Origin: Acidobacteriota bacterium
GTDB lineage: Bacteria > Acidobacteriota > Terriglobia > Acidiferrales > UBA7541
Length of the DNA: 64,000 bases
Direction of reading: 5' to 3'
Assembly: GCA_027307115.1 (NCBI GenBank)
Contig: DAHUXN010000081.1
Coordinates: 1 to 64,000, forward strand
Made by a program: the position numbers and the translations under genes. Shown piece after piece: positions 38,796 through 47,734 of the stretch. The number at the start of each line of letters is the position of its first letter. Position 1 is the stretch's first letter. Below the pieces are notes generated by a model. The model made no database searches, was not told the DNA's origin, and saw nothing but the letters and a program-made list of their open reading frames with translations.

Positions 38796-39953
38796 ATGGC
38801 GCAAACGCACAAAACGAATCGCATTGACACTCTCGGCTACTGGCGCGCCGTGCAAACGCGCCGCTCCGCCGCCGACGGCAGTTTCGTCTACGCCGTGCGC
38901 TCGACGAAAATTTATTGCCGCCCTTCGTGCCCGTCGAAGCGCCCGCATCGCGATCGCGTCGTCTTTTTTCATCTTCCCGCAGAGGCCGAAAGCGCCGGAT
39001 ACCGCCCGTGCCGCCGCTGCCGTCCGCAACTCGCGTGGTCTTCGCAAAACGGAAGCGCCGCGGCGCGCCAGGTGCTCGAAATTTGCCGCGGCATTGAGCA
39101 GGCGCTCGCCGCCGATCCTGAAAGAAAGCTCACGCTTAACGAACTCGGCCGCGCGTTTCATCTGAGCCCGCACAAAATGGAGCGCCTGTTCCAAAAAACC
39201 CTGGGCATCACGCCAAAGCAATTCACGGACGCGCAACGCATGGCGCAACTGAAATCGCAGCTTCGCAAAGGAGACAAAGTGACCACCGCAATGTACGACG
39301 CAGGCTACGGCTCCAGCAGCCGTTTGTACGAACGCGCGCCCGCGCAAATGGGCATGACTCCCGCCACCTATCGTCGCGGAGGCGCCGGCATGCTCATCCA
39401 TTACACAATTGTCCCGTGCCCGCTCGGACGCATCCTCGTCGCCGCCACGCAACGCGGCGTCAGCGCCGTCTATCTGGGCGATTCGGGCGCCCGCTCGGAC
39501 ACGCGCCTGGAAAACGCTCTCGCGCACGAATACCCGCAAGCGGAAATTCATCGCGACTCGAAGGCTCTCGGCCAGTGGGTCCGCGAAATCCTGCGCCACC
39601 TGCGCGGCCAGGAGCCGCATATCGACCTGCCTCTCGACGTGCAGGCCACCGCGTTCCAGCGCCGCGTCTGGGACGAGCTGCGCCGCATCCCCTACGGCGC
39701 CACGCGTTCTTACACGGAGGTCGCCCGCGCCATCGGCAAGCCCAGAGCCATTCGCGCCGTCGCCCGCGCCTGCGCCACCAACCCTGTCTCCATCGTCGTC
39801 CCGTGCCATCGCGTCGTGCGCCAAGACGGCAACCTCGCCGGCTACCGCTGGGGCCTGGAGCGCAAGAACGCGTTGCTTTCGCGGGAGAAACGCCTCGCCC
39901 GCTCACCAACCCCTCCCAGAGTAAAACGTCATTTTGCGTTTCTTGATCGGTAA
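38796..39953 (+). CDS. ada: Ada: methyl-sensing regulator and O6-methylguanine-DNA methyltransferase
   Basis: This 385-aa bifunctional adaptive-response protein has an N-terminal zinc domain with Cys41, Cys45, Cys72 and Cys75 (YCRPSCPS and PCRRCRP). One of these accepts methyl groups from phosphotriesters. An AraC-type helix-turn-helix (about 95-185) follows, and the C-terminal transferase has its active-site Cys337 in VVPCHR. Methylation of the N-terminal domain normally activates transcription of repair genes, including ada itself. The frame is open to 38559, but the domain begins at the ATG at 38796. No second alkylation-repair gene (alkA, alkB) is adjacent. Confidence 0.95.
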   Translation: MAQTHKTNRIDTLGYWRAVQTRRSAADGSFVYAVRSTKIYCRPSCPSKRPHRDRVVFFHLPAEAESAGYRPCRRCRPQLAWSSQNGSAAARQVLEICRGIEQALAADPERKLTLNELGRAFHLSPHKMERLFQKTLGITPKQFTDAQRMAQLKSQLRKGDKVTTAMYDAGYGSSSRLYERAPAQMGMTPATYRRGGAGMLIHYTIVPCPLGRILVAATQRGVSAVYLGDSGARSDTRLENALAHEYPQAEIHRDSKALGQWVREILRHLRGQEPHIDLPLDVQATAFQRRVWDELRRIPYGATRSYTEVARAIGKPRAIRAVARACATNPVSIVVPCHRVVRQDGNLAGYRWGLERKNALLSREKRLARSPTPPRVKRHFAFLDR

Positions 39954-40011
39954 TGAATTCAAGTTGTCGCGACACGGCGTTGGTCGTCACCGGACCTGCA
40001 CAAGCGACGAG

Positions 40012-40045
40012 AAAAAGCCCCACGCTCACAAACCGAGCATGGGGC
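40012..40045 (-). terminator. Rho-independent terminator of the envelope operon
   Basis: Read on the minus strand, GCCCCATGCTC and GAGCGTGGGGC form a stem with one mismatch and a seven-base loop, followed by five Ts. It lies about 150 nt beyond the last gene of the lipoprotein/ABC block. Confidence 0.78.
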
Positions 40046-40092
40046 ACCCGCAAAAGTAGATCCCTGCCTGCCGCAGGTATGCCTCACGGCCG

Positions 40093-40133
40093 TTCGTAGA
40101 GACAGCGGGCGGGACAAGCCCCGCCCCTACGAA
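40093..40133. repeat. REP-like palindromic repeat unit
   Basis: TTCGTAG at the left end is mirrored by CTACGAA at the right. A GC-rich inner stem (GGGCGGG and CCCGCCC around ACAAGC) lies between. The composition and outline match short palindromic repeats scattered in intergenic spaces of many acidobacterial genomes. Only one full unit is seen in this window, so the repeat status is inferred from form. Confidence 0.5.
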
Positions 40134-40198
40134 AACGTCGCGGGTCTGGATGACAAGCCAAAGGGCGCGCATGGTACAGCTTCGGCAAGAAACGAGGG

Positions 40199-40930
40199 CT
40201 AGGCGGAGGGGCGGACTCTTTGGGTGCCTTTGGGCCAATGGGGTTTGAAACGGGAGTCGGGGATGCTGGCGTTGCGCGTGATGTTGGAATAGCGGACGAT
40301 GAAGTAATCTTCCGTGCCGGTTTCGAAGAATTTCTGCTGCAGCGGTTCCCACGAAGCTTCGTCCAGCCACAAATGAATTTTCGAAATTTGATTGCGTACT
40401 TGCTCCGATTTCGGCGTCAGCTCGAGCAGCGCCGTCTTGTGATGATCGAGCACCGGCTCGCCCAGCAGCGTGATCAAAAATCCTTTTCGCAATTCGTGTC
40501 CCGAGGAACCGAATCCCAGCAGCAGGAACTGGTCCACCATTTCGCGGTGCTTTCCCAGGTTGTACTCTTCCACGCGCTGCAATCCGGGATTGTAAATATA
40601 AATTGTGTCGCCCGCGCGCAGAATTGTCCGCGGGTCGGGAGTCTTCACCTCGAGGCGCATTTTGTCGCCGTGAACCCAGATCTCGCCAGTCTCGGTGGAC
40701 TTCACATTGACGACCACGGTGACTTTCGTGCGCTCGATGTCGGCGGTGAGGCTGTGAAAATCCTTTGCCTCGGTGTCGAGGTCATGCAGCACGGAGTCGA
40801 GCGTCAGCGCGCTGCGTGTTTGCGGGCGTGTCCGCTCGCTTATAGGCGCAGGCGCCATCGTGGCGACTGCTCCTGTGACGCCGAGCGCGGCGGCGAGAAA
40901 AATCCATTCGAATCTGCGAAGCAAAGGCAT
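40199..40930 (-). CDS. LolA-like periplasmic carrier protein
   Basis: This 243-aa protein has a signal-like N-terminus (RRFEWIFLAAALGVTGAVAT) and a LolA/DUF-type sorting fold. TGEIWVHGDKMRLEVKTPDP and DTIYIYNPGLQRVEEYNLG are typical of proteins that ferry lipidated cargo across the periplasm. It is the last gene of a minus-strand block with a lipoprotein, permease, ATPase and membrane protein, followed by a terminator. The ATG at 40930 is favoured over 40981 because CAGGTG lies just upstream and the signal begins there. Cargo is inferred, not shown. Confidence 0.78.
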   Translation of the reverse strand: MPLLRRFEWIFLAAALGVTGAVATMAPAPISERTRPQTRSALTLDSVLHDLDTEAKDFHSLTADIERTKVTVVVNVKSTETGEIWVHGDKMRLEVKTPDPRTILRAGDTIYIYNPGLQRVEEYNLGKHREMVDQFLLLGFGSSGHELRKGFLITLLGEPVLDHHKTALLELTPKSEQVRNQISKIHLWLDEASWEPLQQKFFETGTEDYFIVRYSNITRNASIPDSRFKPHWPKGTQRVRPSA

Positions 40931-41062
40931 GTTCACCTGAATAGCCAGCTGAGAATCCTGCGGCGGAACGCATGCAATCATAGCATAGCGATTGAAGCGC
41001 CATGTGGAGTCCGCGGCTTTATTGCAAGCGAGTATGCGAAAGAGGAACGGGGCGCTTTGCGG

Positions 41063-41503
41063 CTAGCGTTTCACGTTCACCTGATAGTACAGGATGGAAT
41101 TATCGGCGCCGCGGATGGGTTCGATGCTGCGGATCTGGAAAGTATGCGTCTTCAGCTCGTCGACGGACTGGCTGAGAATTTCGTGCGTCTTCCGCTCGAG
41201 CTCCGGGCCGCTTTCCAGACTTTTGCTCAGACTCTTGCTCAGGGCCCTGTCCTGCGAAGCTGTCGAGCTTGGGAAAAGTTTCGAGTCGATGCGGTAAGTT
41301 TCCGTGCGCGTTGCTTCGTCCTGCGCAATCAGCATCACTCCGGAATCGCCCGCGCCATTCACTTGCGGCTCGTCATGAAACCATTTTCCCGGCGTGAACA
41401 GCACGAACAACACAATCAGAACCACCATCAAGTCGTACGGCCAGCTTCCGCGCTCGTACGACCAGAAAATCGTGTTTCGCACTCCGCGCCAGAGTCTTCG
41501 CAT
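41063..41503 (-). CDS. Single-pass membrane protein of the ABC/lipoprotein block
   Basis: This 146-aa protein has a basic N-terminus, one membrane helix (LMVVLIVLFVLFTPGKWF), a periplasmic linker and a charged helix (SKSLSKSLESGPELERKTHEIL). I do not recognise the family. Its ATG at 41503 begins one nucleotide after the stop of the ATPase gene, so the two are probably translationally coupled and may form one complex. It could act as a periplasmic adaptor of the transporter. Confidence 0.7.
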   Translation of the reverse strand: MRRLWRGVRNTIFWSYERGSWPYDLMVVLIVLFVLFTPGKWFHDEPQVNGAGDSGVMLIAQDEATRTETYRIDSKLFPSSTASQDRALSKSLSKSLESGPELERKTHEILSQSVDELKTHTFQIRSIEPIRGADNSILYYQVNVKR

Positions 41504-41504
41504 T

Positions 41505-42260
41505 TCAGTTAGCGCTCGCGCCGTCGACCACCAGGCCATCGCGCATGTGCAGCACGCGATTTCCGTACGCCGCGGCTTCGGGGTTGTGCGTGATCATGAC
41601 AATGGTCTGGCCAAGATCTTTGTTGAGTTGGCGCAGGAGGCCCAGGACGTTTTCGGAATTTTTCGTGTCCAGATTTCCCGTGGGCTCGTCGGCCAGCACG
41701 ATTTTGGGTTCGTTGATGATAGCGCGCGCGATGGCCACGCGCTGCTGTTCGCCGCCGGAAAGTTCGGAGGGCCGGTGATCGAGCCGGTCGGTGAGTCCGA
41801 GCATGCGCGTGACCACGTCGAAGCGGTGCGGATCGAAACCGTCGCCGTGGATGTGCTGCGCGAGCGCGATGTTTCCCTTGGCGTTGAGCGTGGGCAGCAG
41901 ATTGAAACGCTGAAAAACAAATCCGACTTTGTGGCGCCGCAGCAGCGTGCGTCCCGCGTCTCCGAGCGCGGCCAGGTCGTTGCCGTCGAGCAATACGCGG
42001 CCGCGCGACGCTTGCGACAGTCCGCCAATCACGTGCAGCAAAGTTGACTTGCCGCATCCGGAGGGGCCCATTACGGACACAAATTCTCCCGGATACACGT
42101 CCACGTTGACACCACGCAGTGCCGCAACGTCCAGCCTTCCCGCGCGATATATTTTCCACAAATTCTCAGTTTTAAGTATCGGCTCCAACTCTGCTCCGCG
42201 GCAGGAGATGCTTGCTCTTGTGGGTAAAAGTAATTCTATGCGCGAATCGTCTATCTGCAT
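41505..42260 (-). CDS. LolD/MacB-type ABC transporter ATPase
   Basis: This 251-aa ATPase of the lipoprotein-release and macrolide-export group has Walker [11 protein letters not shown]-loop [10 protein letters not shown], signature LSGGEQQR, Walker [13 protein letters not shown] and the switch histidine in MITHNP. It powers the FtsX-type permease encoded just upstream. The frame is open to 42506, overlapping that permease gene, but the ATPase fold begins near the ATG at 42260. Specificity is inferred from context. Confidence 0.93.
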   Translation of the reverse strand: MQIDDSRIELLLPTRASISCRGAELEPILKTENLWKIYRAGRLDVAALRGVNVDVYPGEFVSVMGPSGCGKSTLLHVIGGLSQASRGRVLLDGNDLAALGDAGRTLLRRHKVGFVFQRFNLLPTLNAKGNIALAQHIHGDGFDPHRFDVVTRMLGLTDRLDHRPSELSGGEQQRVAIARAIINEPKIVLADEPTGNLDTKNSENVLGLLRQLNKDLGQTIVMITHNPEAAAYGNRVLHMRDGLVVDGASAN

Positions 42261-42295
42261 AGCTACATCACAGTGCGGCGAACGATTCCAGAAAG

Positions 42296-43384
42296 CTATT
42301 CGTAAGCGAGCGCTTCCACGGGATCCTTGCGGCTCGCAATCCACGCTGGATACGAAGCGCCCACCAGCCCGCCAATTATGGCAATGGCCGCAGCGCGCAG
42401 CAGCCACGACGGCGCAACCACAATGGTGAGGGTGGGAAACGCCGTTAGGAAAAGCCATCGCACGGTATAGCTCATCGCAACTCCCAGGAGAATTCCGGCG
42501 AGACACAGCGCAATGGTTTCGCTGAGAATCACGCGCACAATATATCCGCGCGAAGCGCCCAGCGATTTCAGCACGCCGATTTCACGCGTGCGCTCGATGA
42601 TGGTGGTGTACATCGAGAGCAAAATCACAAGAAAGCCGATTCCGGCGGCCAGCATGATCATGGAGTGAATGAACGTTTGCAGGCCGGGGAGATTCGACGA
42701 AGTCATCAGCGACAAATAATCGCGCAGCGGGCGCACTTCGTAATGCGGCAGGAGTTGGCTGATGGCGCCGATCACTTTCGCTGTTTGTTCCGGATGATCG
42801 CAGCGAATGAAAAAGACGGAAGCTTTGTCGCGCGCGCCCGATAATTCCTGCAGCGTGGACATCAATACAAACAGCCGCGCGCCTTTTCCGTGCTCGACAA
42901 TTCCGGCGACGTTAAAATCATGTCCGAGCACGTGCAACGTTTCTCCGACTTTGACCTTGCGTCCCTTTGCATACCAATCGTCCACGAGAATGTCGTTCGC
43001 ATTTTGCAGATCGCGGCCGTCATGAAAAACAAATCCGCCGGAAACCTCGCGAAAACTTTCCGGGTCGATTCCGTAGATGATGTCAAGACCATTGGTGGAA
43101 TTAAATTGGAGCAGCACCGGCGCGACAGCGCGGACATTCTTGATTTGCGCGAGCTTCTGGCCAATTTCAATTGGCATGGGCGCGCCGCTGAAGGCCATGA
43201 ATATGGACGCTGACGGTGGCTGCACCATGATGTCCGCGCCAATTCCTTCAATTCGTTTCGCGGTATCGGACAGCATGCCGGAGGTGAGCCCGACTACAAT
43301 CAAAACGAGGGTGACTTCGATGGCAACGGCGATGATGGTGATGCACGTTCGCACGGGGCGGTACATCACGTTGCGCAAAATCAT
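42296..43384 (-). CDS. FtsX/MacB-type ABC transporter permease
   Basis: This permease of about 362 aa has the LolC/E and MacB layout. One N-terminal helix ([23 protein letters not shown]) is followed by a large periplasmic domain (about residues 40-240). Three C-terminal helices end in the usual PVEALAYE. It moves substrates from the inner membrane toward the periplasm rather than forming a classical channel. The ATG at 43384 is conservative. A TTG at 43396 overlaps the stop of the lipoprotein gene (TTGA), so either could be used. Only one permease gene is present, so the transporter is probably homodimeric. Confidence 0.9.
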   Translation of the reverse strand: MILRNVMYRPVRTCITIIAVAIEVTLVLIVVGLTSGMLSDTAKRIEGIGADIMVQPPSASIFMAFSGAPMPIEIGQKLAQIKNVRAVAPVLLQFNSTNGLDIIYGIDPESFREVSGGFVFHDGRDLQNANDILVDDWYAKGRKVKVGETLHVLGHDFNVAGIVEHGKGARLFVLMSTLQELSGARDKASVFFIRCDHPEQTAKVIGAISQLLPHYEVRPLRDYLSLMTSSNLPGLQTFIHSMIMLAAGIGFLVILLSMYTTIIERTREIGVLKSLGASRGYIVRVILSETIALCLAGILLGVAMSYTVRWLFLTAFPTLTIVVAPSWLLRAAAIAIIGGLVGASYPAWIASRKDPVEALAYE

Positions 43385-43392
43385 GTGACGGA

Positions 43393-44235
43393 TCAAGGCT
43401 GCTTCTCCCCGCCGAGTTGGACGAGTTCGGTTCCAGACGGCTGCGCGAGTTGAAATTTATCGCCGGTGATGGGCTGGTTGAGCGTTAATTGCGTGATATG
43501 AATGCCGAGTTGGTATTCGTCGGCGGGGCGCGCGAGCAGAATATCTTTTGGATAATTCACGCCGCCAACAGACTGCCAATTGCTTGTGCGAATATCGGAA
43601 ACCAACTTGCCTCCGTGGCCATAGATTTGAATTCGCGCAATTTGCAGAGTGGCGCGGTCAAACCATATTTTGCGGTCCAACTCCCAACCCTGCGTGCCGC
43701 TCATTGCTAGTGTCAGCACATAATACCGGAACGGGAGCGCGTCTGCCTCCTCCAGAAGAACGTTTTCGCTTTGCGGGATCACGGGCCAGACCAAGGCTTC
43801 GAAAAGATGTTGCGGGCGCAGATTTTCGATAGGCTTCGCTGCGGTGCGCCGCAAGTTATCAGGACCGACGATGAATCTGTTTTTCGAGGGGATGTAAATC
43901 CGGAACGCCTGGCCGTCACTGGCCATGTCGAAGATGTCTTTTGCCACCACGGGCGCCTGGCCAATCACGCGGATTGAGGCGGGCCGGGCCGCTAAGATGT
44001 ATCCGTTGACTTCATGGTATTGCTCGATGACGCCGCTCAAGACAGAACCAGCGGTTGGAGAGAGGCGCACCGAAGCGTTCAGGGTTTCGACGGCTGACGC
44101 TTCACGATTGTATAGAGCAATCAGCTCGGCCTTTGTTGCGGTTTGCGCAGGCTGAATCGCTGCCGGAATAGCGACCTTTTTTCTGCTGACGGCGCATCCG
44201 CCGACCAGGAGGAATGCAGAGGCGAGCATCAACAC
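43393..44235 (-). CDS. Lipoprotein with LolA/DUF4292-like fold
   Basis: This 280-aa predicted lipoprotein has its lipobox LLVGGC near residue 14. The start of the signal is uncertain because the frame continues upstream through GTG, TTG and a possible CTG. The body resembles outer-membrane lipoprotein-sorting proteins (for example GYILAARPASIRVIGQAP and KIWFDRATLQIARIQIYG). It is the first gene behind the strong promoter at 44290-44318 and directly precedes the permease, suggesting a substrate-binding or acceptor role in the same export route. Confidence 0.8.
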   Translation of the reverse strand: MLMLASAFLLVGGCAVSRKKVAIPAAIQPAQTATKAELIALYNREASAVETLNASVRLSPTAGSVLSGVIEQYHEVNGYILAARPASIRVIGQAPVVAKDIFDMASDGQAFRIYIPSKNRFIVGPDNLRRTAAKPIENLRPQHLFEALVWPVIPQSENVLLEEADALPFRYYVLTLAMSGTQGWELDRKIWFDRATLQIARIQIYGHGGKLVSDIRTSNWQSVGGVNYPKDILLARPADEYQLGIHITQLTLNQPITGDKFQLAQPSGTELVQLGGEKQP

Positions 44236-44289
44236 ACTTCGAATGCGGCGAATTCTCAGGGAATTCCCCCTTTATGTGGCAAGACGACG

Positions 44290-44318
44290 AATTTAGCAGC
44301 CAGGGTTAGGGGTGTCAA
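44290..44318 (-). promoter_or_regulatory. Strong sigma-70-like promoter of the envelope operon
   Basis: Read on the minus strand, consensus TTGACA (44318-44313) is followed after exactly 17 nt by TAAATT (44295-44290). It lies about 55 nt before the lipoprotein start. Confidence 0.7.
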
Positions 44319-44445
44319 CGAAGGTTGAGCGTGTGGTTTCCGGGTACGTTCGTCACTCGGGAGCAACCGCCAGGAAGGTCACGAATCCCCAGAGGTTTGC
44401 GCAAGACTGTTCCGAGGAAGAGTTGCGTGCGATTGTGCGAAAGGG

Positions 44446-47145
44446 CTATTCGTATCTCAGGGCGACCAAGGGATCAACGCGCATTGCGCGCCGCGCCGGG
44501 ATATAACAGGCCAGCAGCGCGACACTGATCAGAAGAATGGATACGCCGGCGAACGTCAGAGGATCTGTCGGCCTCACGCCGTACAGCAAGCCTGCCATCA
44601 AGTGCGACACGATCAGCGCGCCAACAAGCCCGACCGCAGCGCCAGCAATGGCAAGGCTCAATCCCTGGCGCAGAACGATCCGCATGACGTCCCCTCTTTG
44701 TGCGCCGAGCGCCAGGCGAATGCCGATCTCATGGGTGCGCTCGCTCACGATGTACGAGATCACTCCGTAAATCCCCAGCGCCGCCAGCAGCAACGCCGTT
44801 ACCGCGAAGGCCGCCACAATATCCATCGAGAATCGTCTCTGCTCCAGCGACGCCGTCACCGCATCGTTCAGCATCTGCGCCCCGTAAACCGGTAGCTCCG
44901 GGTCTACGGACTGCACCATCGCGCGCACCTCTTCCGGTATCGCACTCGCATTCAGGTCTCCACGCAGAAAGATGGCCAGCTCCTTGGGCGTCTCCTGGTA
45001 CAGGCTCAGATAGATTTGCGGAACGCTCGCGTTCGCCAGCGACTCGGTTCGAGCATCCGCGATCACCCCCACGATCGTGATCCAGGTCTTGATCGCACGT
45101 TGGCCAACCCCAGCCCTCCCAGCGCCAAGCCTCAGCCGCTTCCCAAGCGGATTCTCGCCCCGCCAGTAAGTCTCCGCCATCGCCTGGTTGATCACCGCGA
45201 CCAGTGGCGCATGCTCGTCGTCGCCGTCGTTGAACAGACGGCCCCGCAGCACCGGAATCCCCAGCAAATGAAAATATTCCGGCGTAACTTGCGACCGCTC
45301 CACCAAGGGAGTCTGCTTGCTCTGTGTCTGGCGTCCTTCTACGATCAGCGCGCTCCGGTTGCGGTCGTGGTGCAGCGGAATCGACGGCTCCGCTCCCAGC
45401 GCCGCCTCCTGCACTCCCGGCAGCAACCGGCTGCGCCGCAGCAATTCGCGCGCAAACACTGCCTCCTGAGCAGCCGTTCCATAAATGTCCGTCTTCGGGT
45501 CGTTGGGGCTCGGCAGCCACAACTGAACCGACATCACATGCTGTGGATTGAATCCCAGCGGCACCTTGTACAAATCCCAAAAACTGCGCAGCAGCAGGCC
45601 CGCGGCCACCATCAGCACGAGCGACAGCGCAAACTCGGTCACCACCAGCACGCGCCGCGTGCGCGTCTGCTCCGTGGAACCCTTCGACCCACGCCCCTCC
45701 ACCCTCAGAGTACTTGCCAGATTCAACCGCCCTGCCTGCCTTGCGGGCGCCAGCCCGAAAATTACCCCGGCTGCGATCGAAGCCGCCAGCGCGATCAGCA
45801 TCACGGTCCAGTTGATCGACAGGTCGTTCAGCCGAGGCAGGCTCTCCGGAATCAGCCGCAGCAAGACCCCCTTCATGCAGAACAGAATCACCAACCCCGC
45901 CACTCCGCCCAGCAGCGAAAGCAGCAGGCTCTCCGTCAGCAATTGCCGCACCAGCCGCTTGCTTGCCGCTCCCAGCGCCTGGCGCACGGCCATCTCCTGT
46001 GATCGCGCGCTGGCCCGCGCCAGCAGCAGATTCGCTACATTCACGCAGCCGATCACTAGTACCAGCGCCACTGCGCCCAACAGCAGGATCAGCGACTGCC
46101 GAACGTTGCCGACCACGTTTTCCTTCAGAGGCACCAACCGCACCGTCCACTTGCTGTCGGCCGGATAATCGTCCGGAAACTGCTCCCGCAACGAAGCAAC
46201 CAACGCGTCCAGCTGGCTCTGCGCCGCTGCAACCGTCAGCCCCGGCTTCAGGCGCCCGACCGTTTCCAGGGGCAACCGCAAACTGCGATTCGCGGACGAA
46301 AAATTCAATGCCGCCCACTGTTCCGTATTCCTCTCGCCCACGGTTCGCCCCGGGTCGTGAAAACCAGGCGGCATCACACCTATTACCCGATACAAATCGT
46401 TGTCCGCACGCAAACTTCTTCCCACAATGTGCGGATCGCTCCCGAAAGCCCGCTTCCACAAGCCGTCACTGATCACCACATCCAGTGTGAACCCCGGCGT
46501 TTGATCCTGAGGATCGAACGTCTGCCCCAGCTCCGGTTTCACCCCCAGCATCGCAAAATACGCCGGCGACACCCCCTCATACTGCATCCGCGATGGCTGC
46601 GATGCACCCGTCAGGTTCGCCGACCCGAAAATCTCCAGCACAACATACTGAAAAATTTCCGAACGCTGCAGATCTTTAAACTCCGGAATCGAGATGCCCG
46701 CGTCGGTAGCGCCCGCACCAGGCAGGTCGTCCTCGATGCGTACCAGTTCCTCCGGGTGCGGATAGGGCAGCGGATGCAGCAGCGTCGCATCGACCAGGCT
46801 GAAAATCGCCGTGGTCGCTCCGATACCCAAAGCGATGGTCAAGATGGCGATGGCGGTAAAGCCGGGAGATTTGCGAAGTACGCGCAGGCTGTAGCGTATA
46901 TCCTGGATCAGAGATTCGAGAAAAGTCACACCGCGCGCCTCACGGCATTCCTCTTTCGCTCGCTCGATGCCGCCAAACTCCGTCCGCGCCCGCCGCATCG
47001 CTTCTTCGCGGGGAAGGCCCTTGCGGACCAAATCCTCGGCGTATGCCTCGATGTGAAACTTAAGCTCCGCATCCATTTCGCTCTCCATGCGAGAGCGTCG
47101 CACAGTTGTTCGCAACCAGGAACGAAAGCGGCTCCAGAGGGTCAT
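44446..47145 (-). CDS. Duplicated-domain MacB/FtsX permease (acidobacterial orphan-permease type)
   Basis: This protein of about 899 aa has an N-terminal cytoplasmic helical domain (MESEMDAELKFHIEAYAEDL). Two FtsX modules then follow, each with its large periplasmic MacB-type domain and three-helix bundle (for example AIAILTIALGIGATTAIFSLVD and AFAVTALLLAALGIYGVISYIV), and the C-terminus is VDPLVALRYE. Such permeases are common in acidobacteria and usually lack a cognate ATPase, as here. The ATG at 47145 overlaps the PadR stop by 4 nt (ATGA), so the two are translationally coupled. Substrate is unknown. Confidence 0.92.
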   Translation of the reverse strand: MTLWSRFRSWLRTTVRRSRMESEMDAELKFHIEAYAEDLVRKGLPREEAMRRARTEFGGIERAKEECREARGVTFLESLIQDIRYSLRVLRKSPGFTAIAILTIALGIGATTAIFSLVDATLLHPLPYPHPEELVRIEDDLPGAGATDAGISIPEFKDLQRSEIFQYVVLEIFGSANLTGASQPSRMQYEGVSPAYFAMLGVKPELGQTFDPQDQTPGFTLDVVISDGLWKRAFGSDPHIVGRSLRADNDLYRVIGVMPPGFHDPGRTVGERNTEQWAALNFSSANRSLRLPLETVGRLKPGLTVAAAQSQLDALVASLREQFPDDYPADSKWTVRLVPLKENVVGNVRQSLILLLGAVALVLVIGCVNVANLLLARASARSQEMAVRQALGAASKRLVRQLLTESLLLSLLGGVAGLVILFCMKGVLLRLIPESLPRLNDLSINWTVMLIALAASIAAGVIFGLAPARQAGRLNLASTLRVEGRGSKGSTEQTRTRRVLVVTEFALSLVLMVAAGLLLRSFWDLYKVPLGFNPQHVMSVQLWLPSPNDPKTDIYGTAAQEAVFARELLRRSRLLPGVQEAALGAEPSIPLHHDRNRSALIVEGRQTQSKQTPLVERSQVTPEYFHLLGIPVLRGRLFNDGDDEHAPLVAVINQAMAETYWRGENPLGKRLRLGAGRAGVGQRAIKTWITIVGVIADARTESLANASVPQIYLSLYQETPKELAIFLRGDLNASAIPEEVRAMVQSVDPELPVYGAQMLNDAVTASLEQRRFSMDIVAAFAVTALLLAALGIYGVISYIVSERTHEIGIRLALGAQRGDVMRIVLRQGLSLAIAGAAVGLVGALIVSHLMAGLLYGVRPTDPLTFAGVSILLISVALLACYIPARRAMRVDPLVALRYE

Positions 47146-47483
47146 ACTTCCTCCGGCGTGGTATGCAGGATTCCGGCGATGACGTCGGCCATGGTGTTCC
47201 ACTTTGCGGCTTCTGTCTGGAGTCTGCGCTTGCCTGCGGCGGTGAGGCGGTAGTACTTTGCTTTGCGGTTATTTTCCGACTCGCCCCATTCACTGGTGAT
47301 CCAGCCCTGGTGTTCCAAGCGATACAGTGCCGGGTACAAAGAGCCCTGCTGAATTTCTAGGCGATCTTTCGAAATCTGCTGGATGCGTAGCAGAACCCCG
47401 TAGCCGTGCAATGGGCCGAGGGACACGGCCTTGAGGATCAGCATATCGAGAGTGCCTTGCAGAAGGTCGAGTGGCTTGTCCAC
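47142..47483 (-). CDS. PadR-family transcriptional regulator
   Basis: This 113-aa winged-helix repressor shows the PadR core as LLQGTLDMLILKAVSLGPLHGYGVLLRI followed by QQGSLYPALYRLEHQGWI and KYYRLTAAGKRRL. The frame is open to 47663, but the conserved domain starts at the GTG at 47483 with AGGAGAG upstream, and the promoter lies inside the longer reading. PadR proteins usually repress a neighbouring transporter and release it on ligand binding, here the overlapping orphan permease. Confidence 0.93.
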   Translation of the reverse strand: MDKPLDLLQGTLDMLILKAVSLGPLHGYGVLLRIQQISKDRLEIQQGSLYPALYRLEHQGWITSEWGESENNRKAKYYRLTAAGKRRLQTEAAKWNTMADVIAGILHTTPEEV

Positions 47484-47505
47484 GAAACGGTCTCTCCTAG
47501 AATAC

Positions 47506-47539
47506 CTAGGAATATAAGCAGGGATTCCTAGACTGTCAA
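47506..47539 (-). promoter_or_regulatory. Promoter with inverted-repeat operator of the PadR-permease pair
   Basis: Read on the minus strand, TTGACA (47539-47534) and TATATT (47516-47511) are exactly 17 nt apart. CTAGGAAT (47506-47513) and ATTCCTAG (47524-47531) form a perfect 8-bp inverted repeat overlapping the -10 region and spacer. A near copy of the half-site (CCTAGAAT) lies just beyond, at 47496-47503. This suggests autoregulation by PadR. Confidence 0.7.
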
Positions 47540-47734
47540 GGAGAAAGGCGCGCAGAAGGGCCACGCTCTCTCCACATCGCGGACGGGTTGTCGGCCAGTT
47601 GGACGCCGAGCAGACAGCTATTCGGCATAGCTCGCAGGATTCCGAATCGGAGGAGAGGCGCAAGTCTAAAGTCCTTCACACGAACTGCGAAAGTGATATC
47701 CTTCCTTGACTGGATGCTGTGAAAGGGCTAGAGC

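Noticed and set aside
44729-46459. 576-aa minus-strand frame within the orphan-permease gene
   Set aside because: It is on the same strand as the permease but in a different frame, Gly/Ala/Arg-rich, and without start signals or domains.
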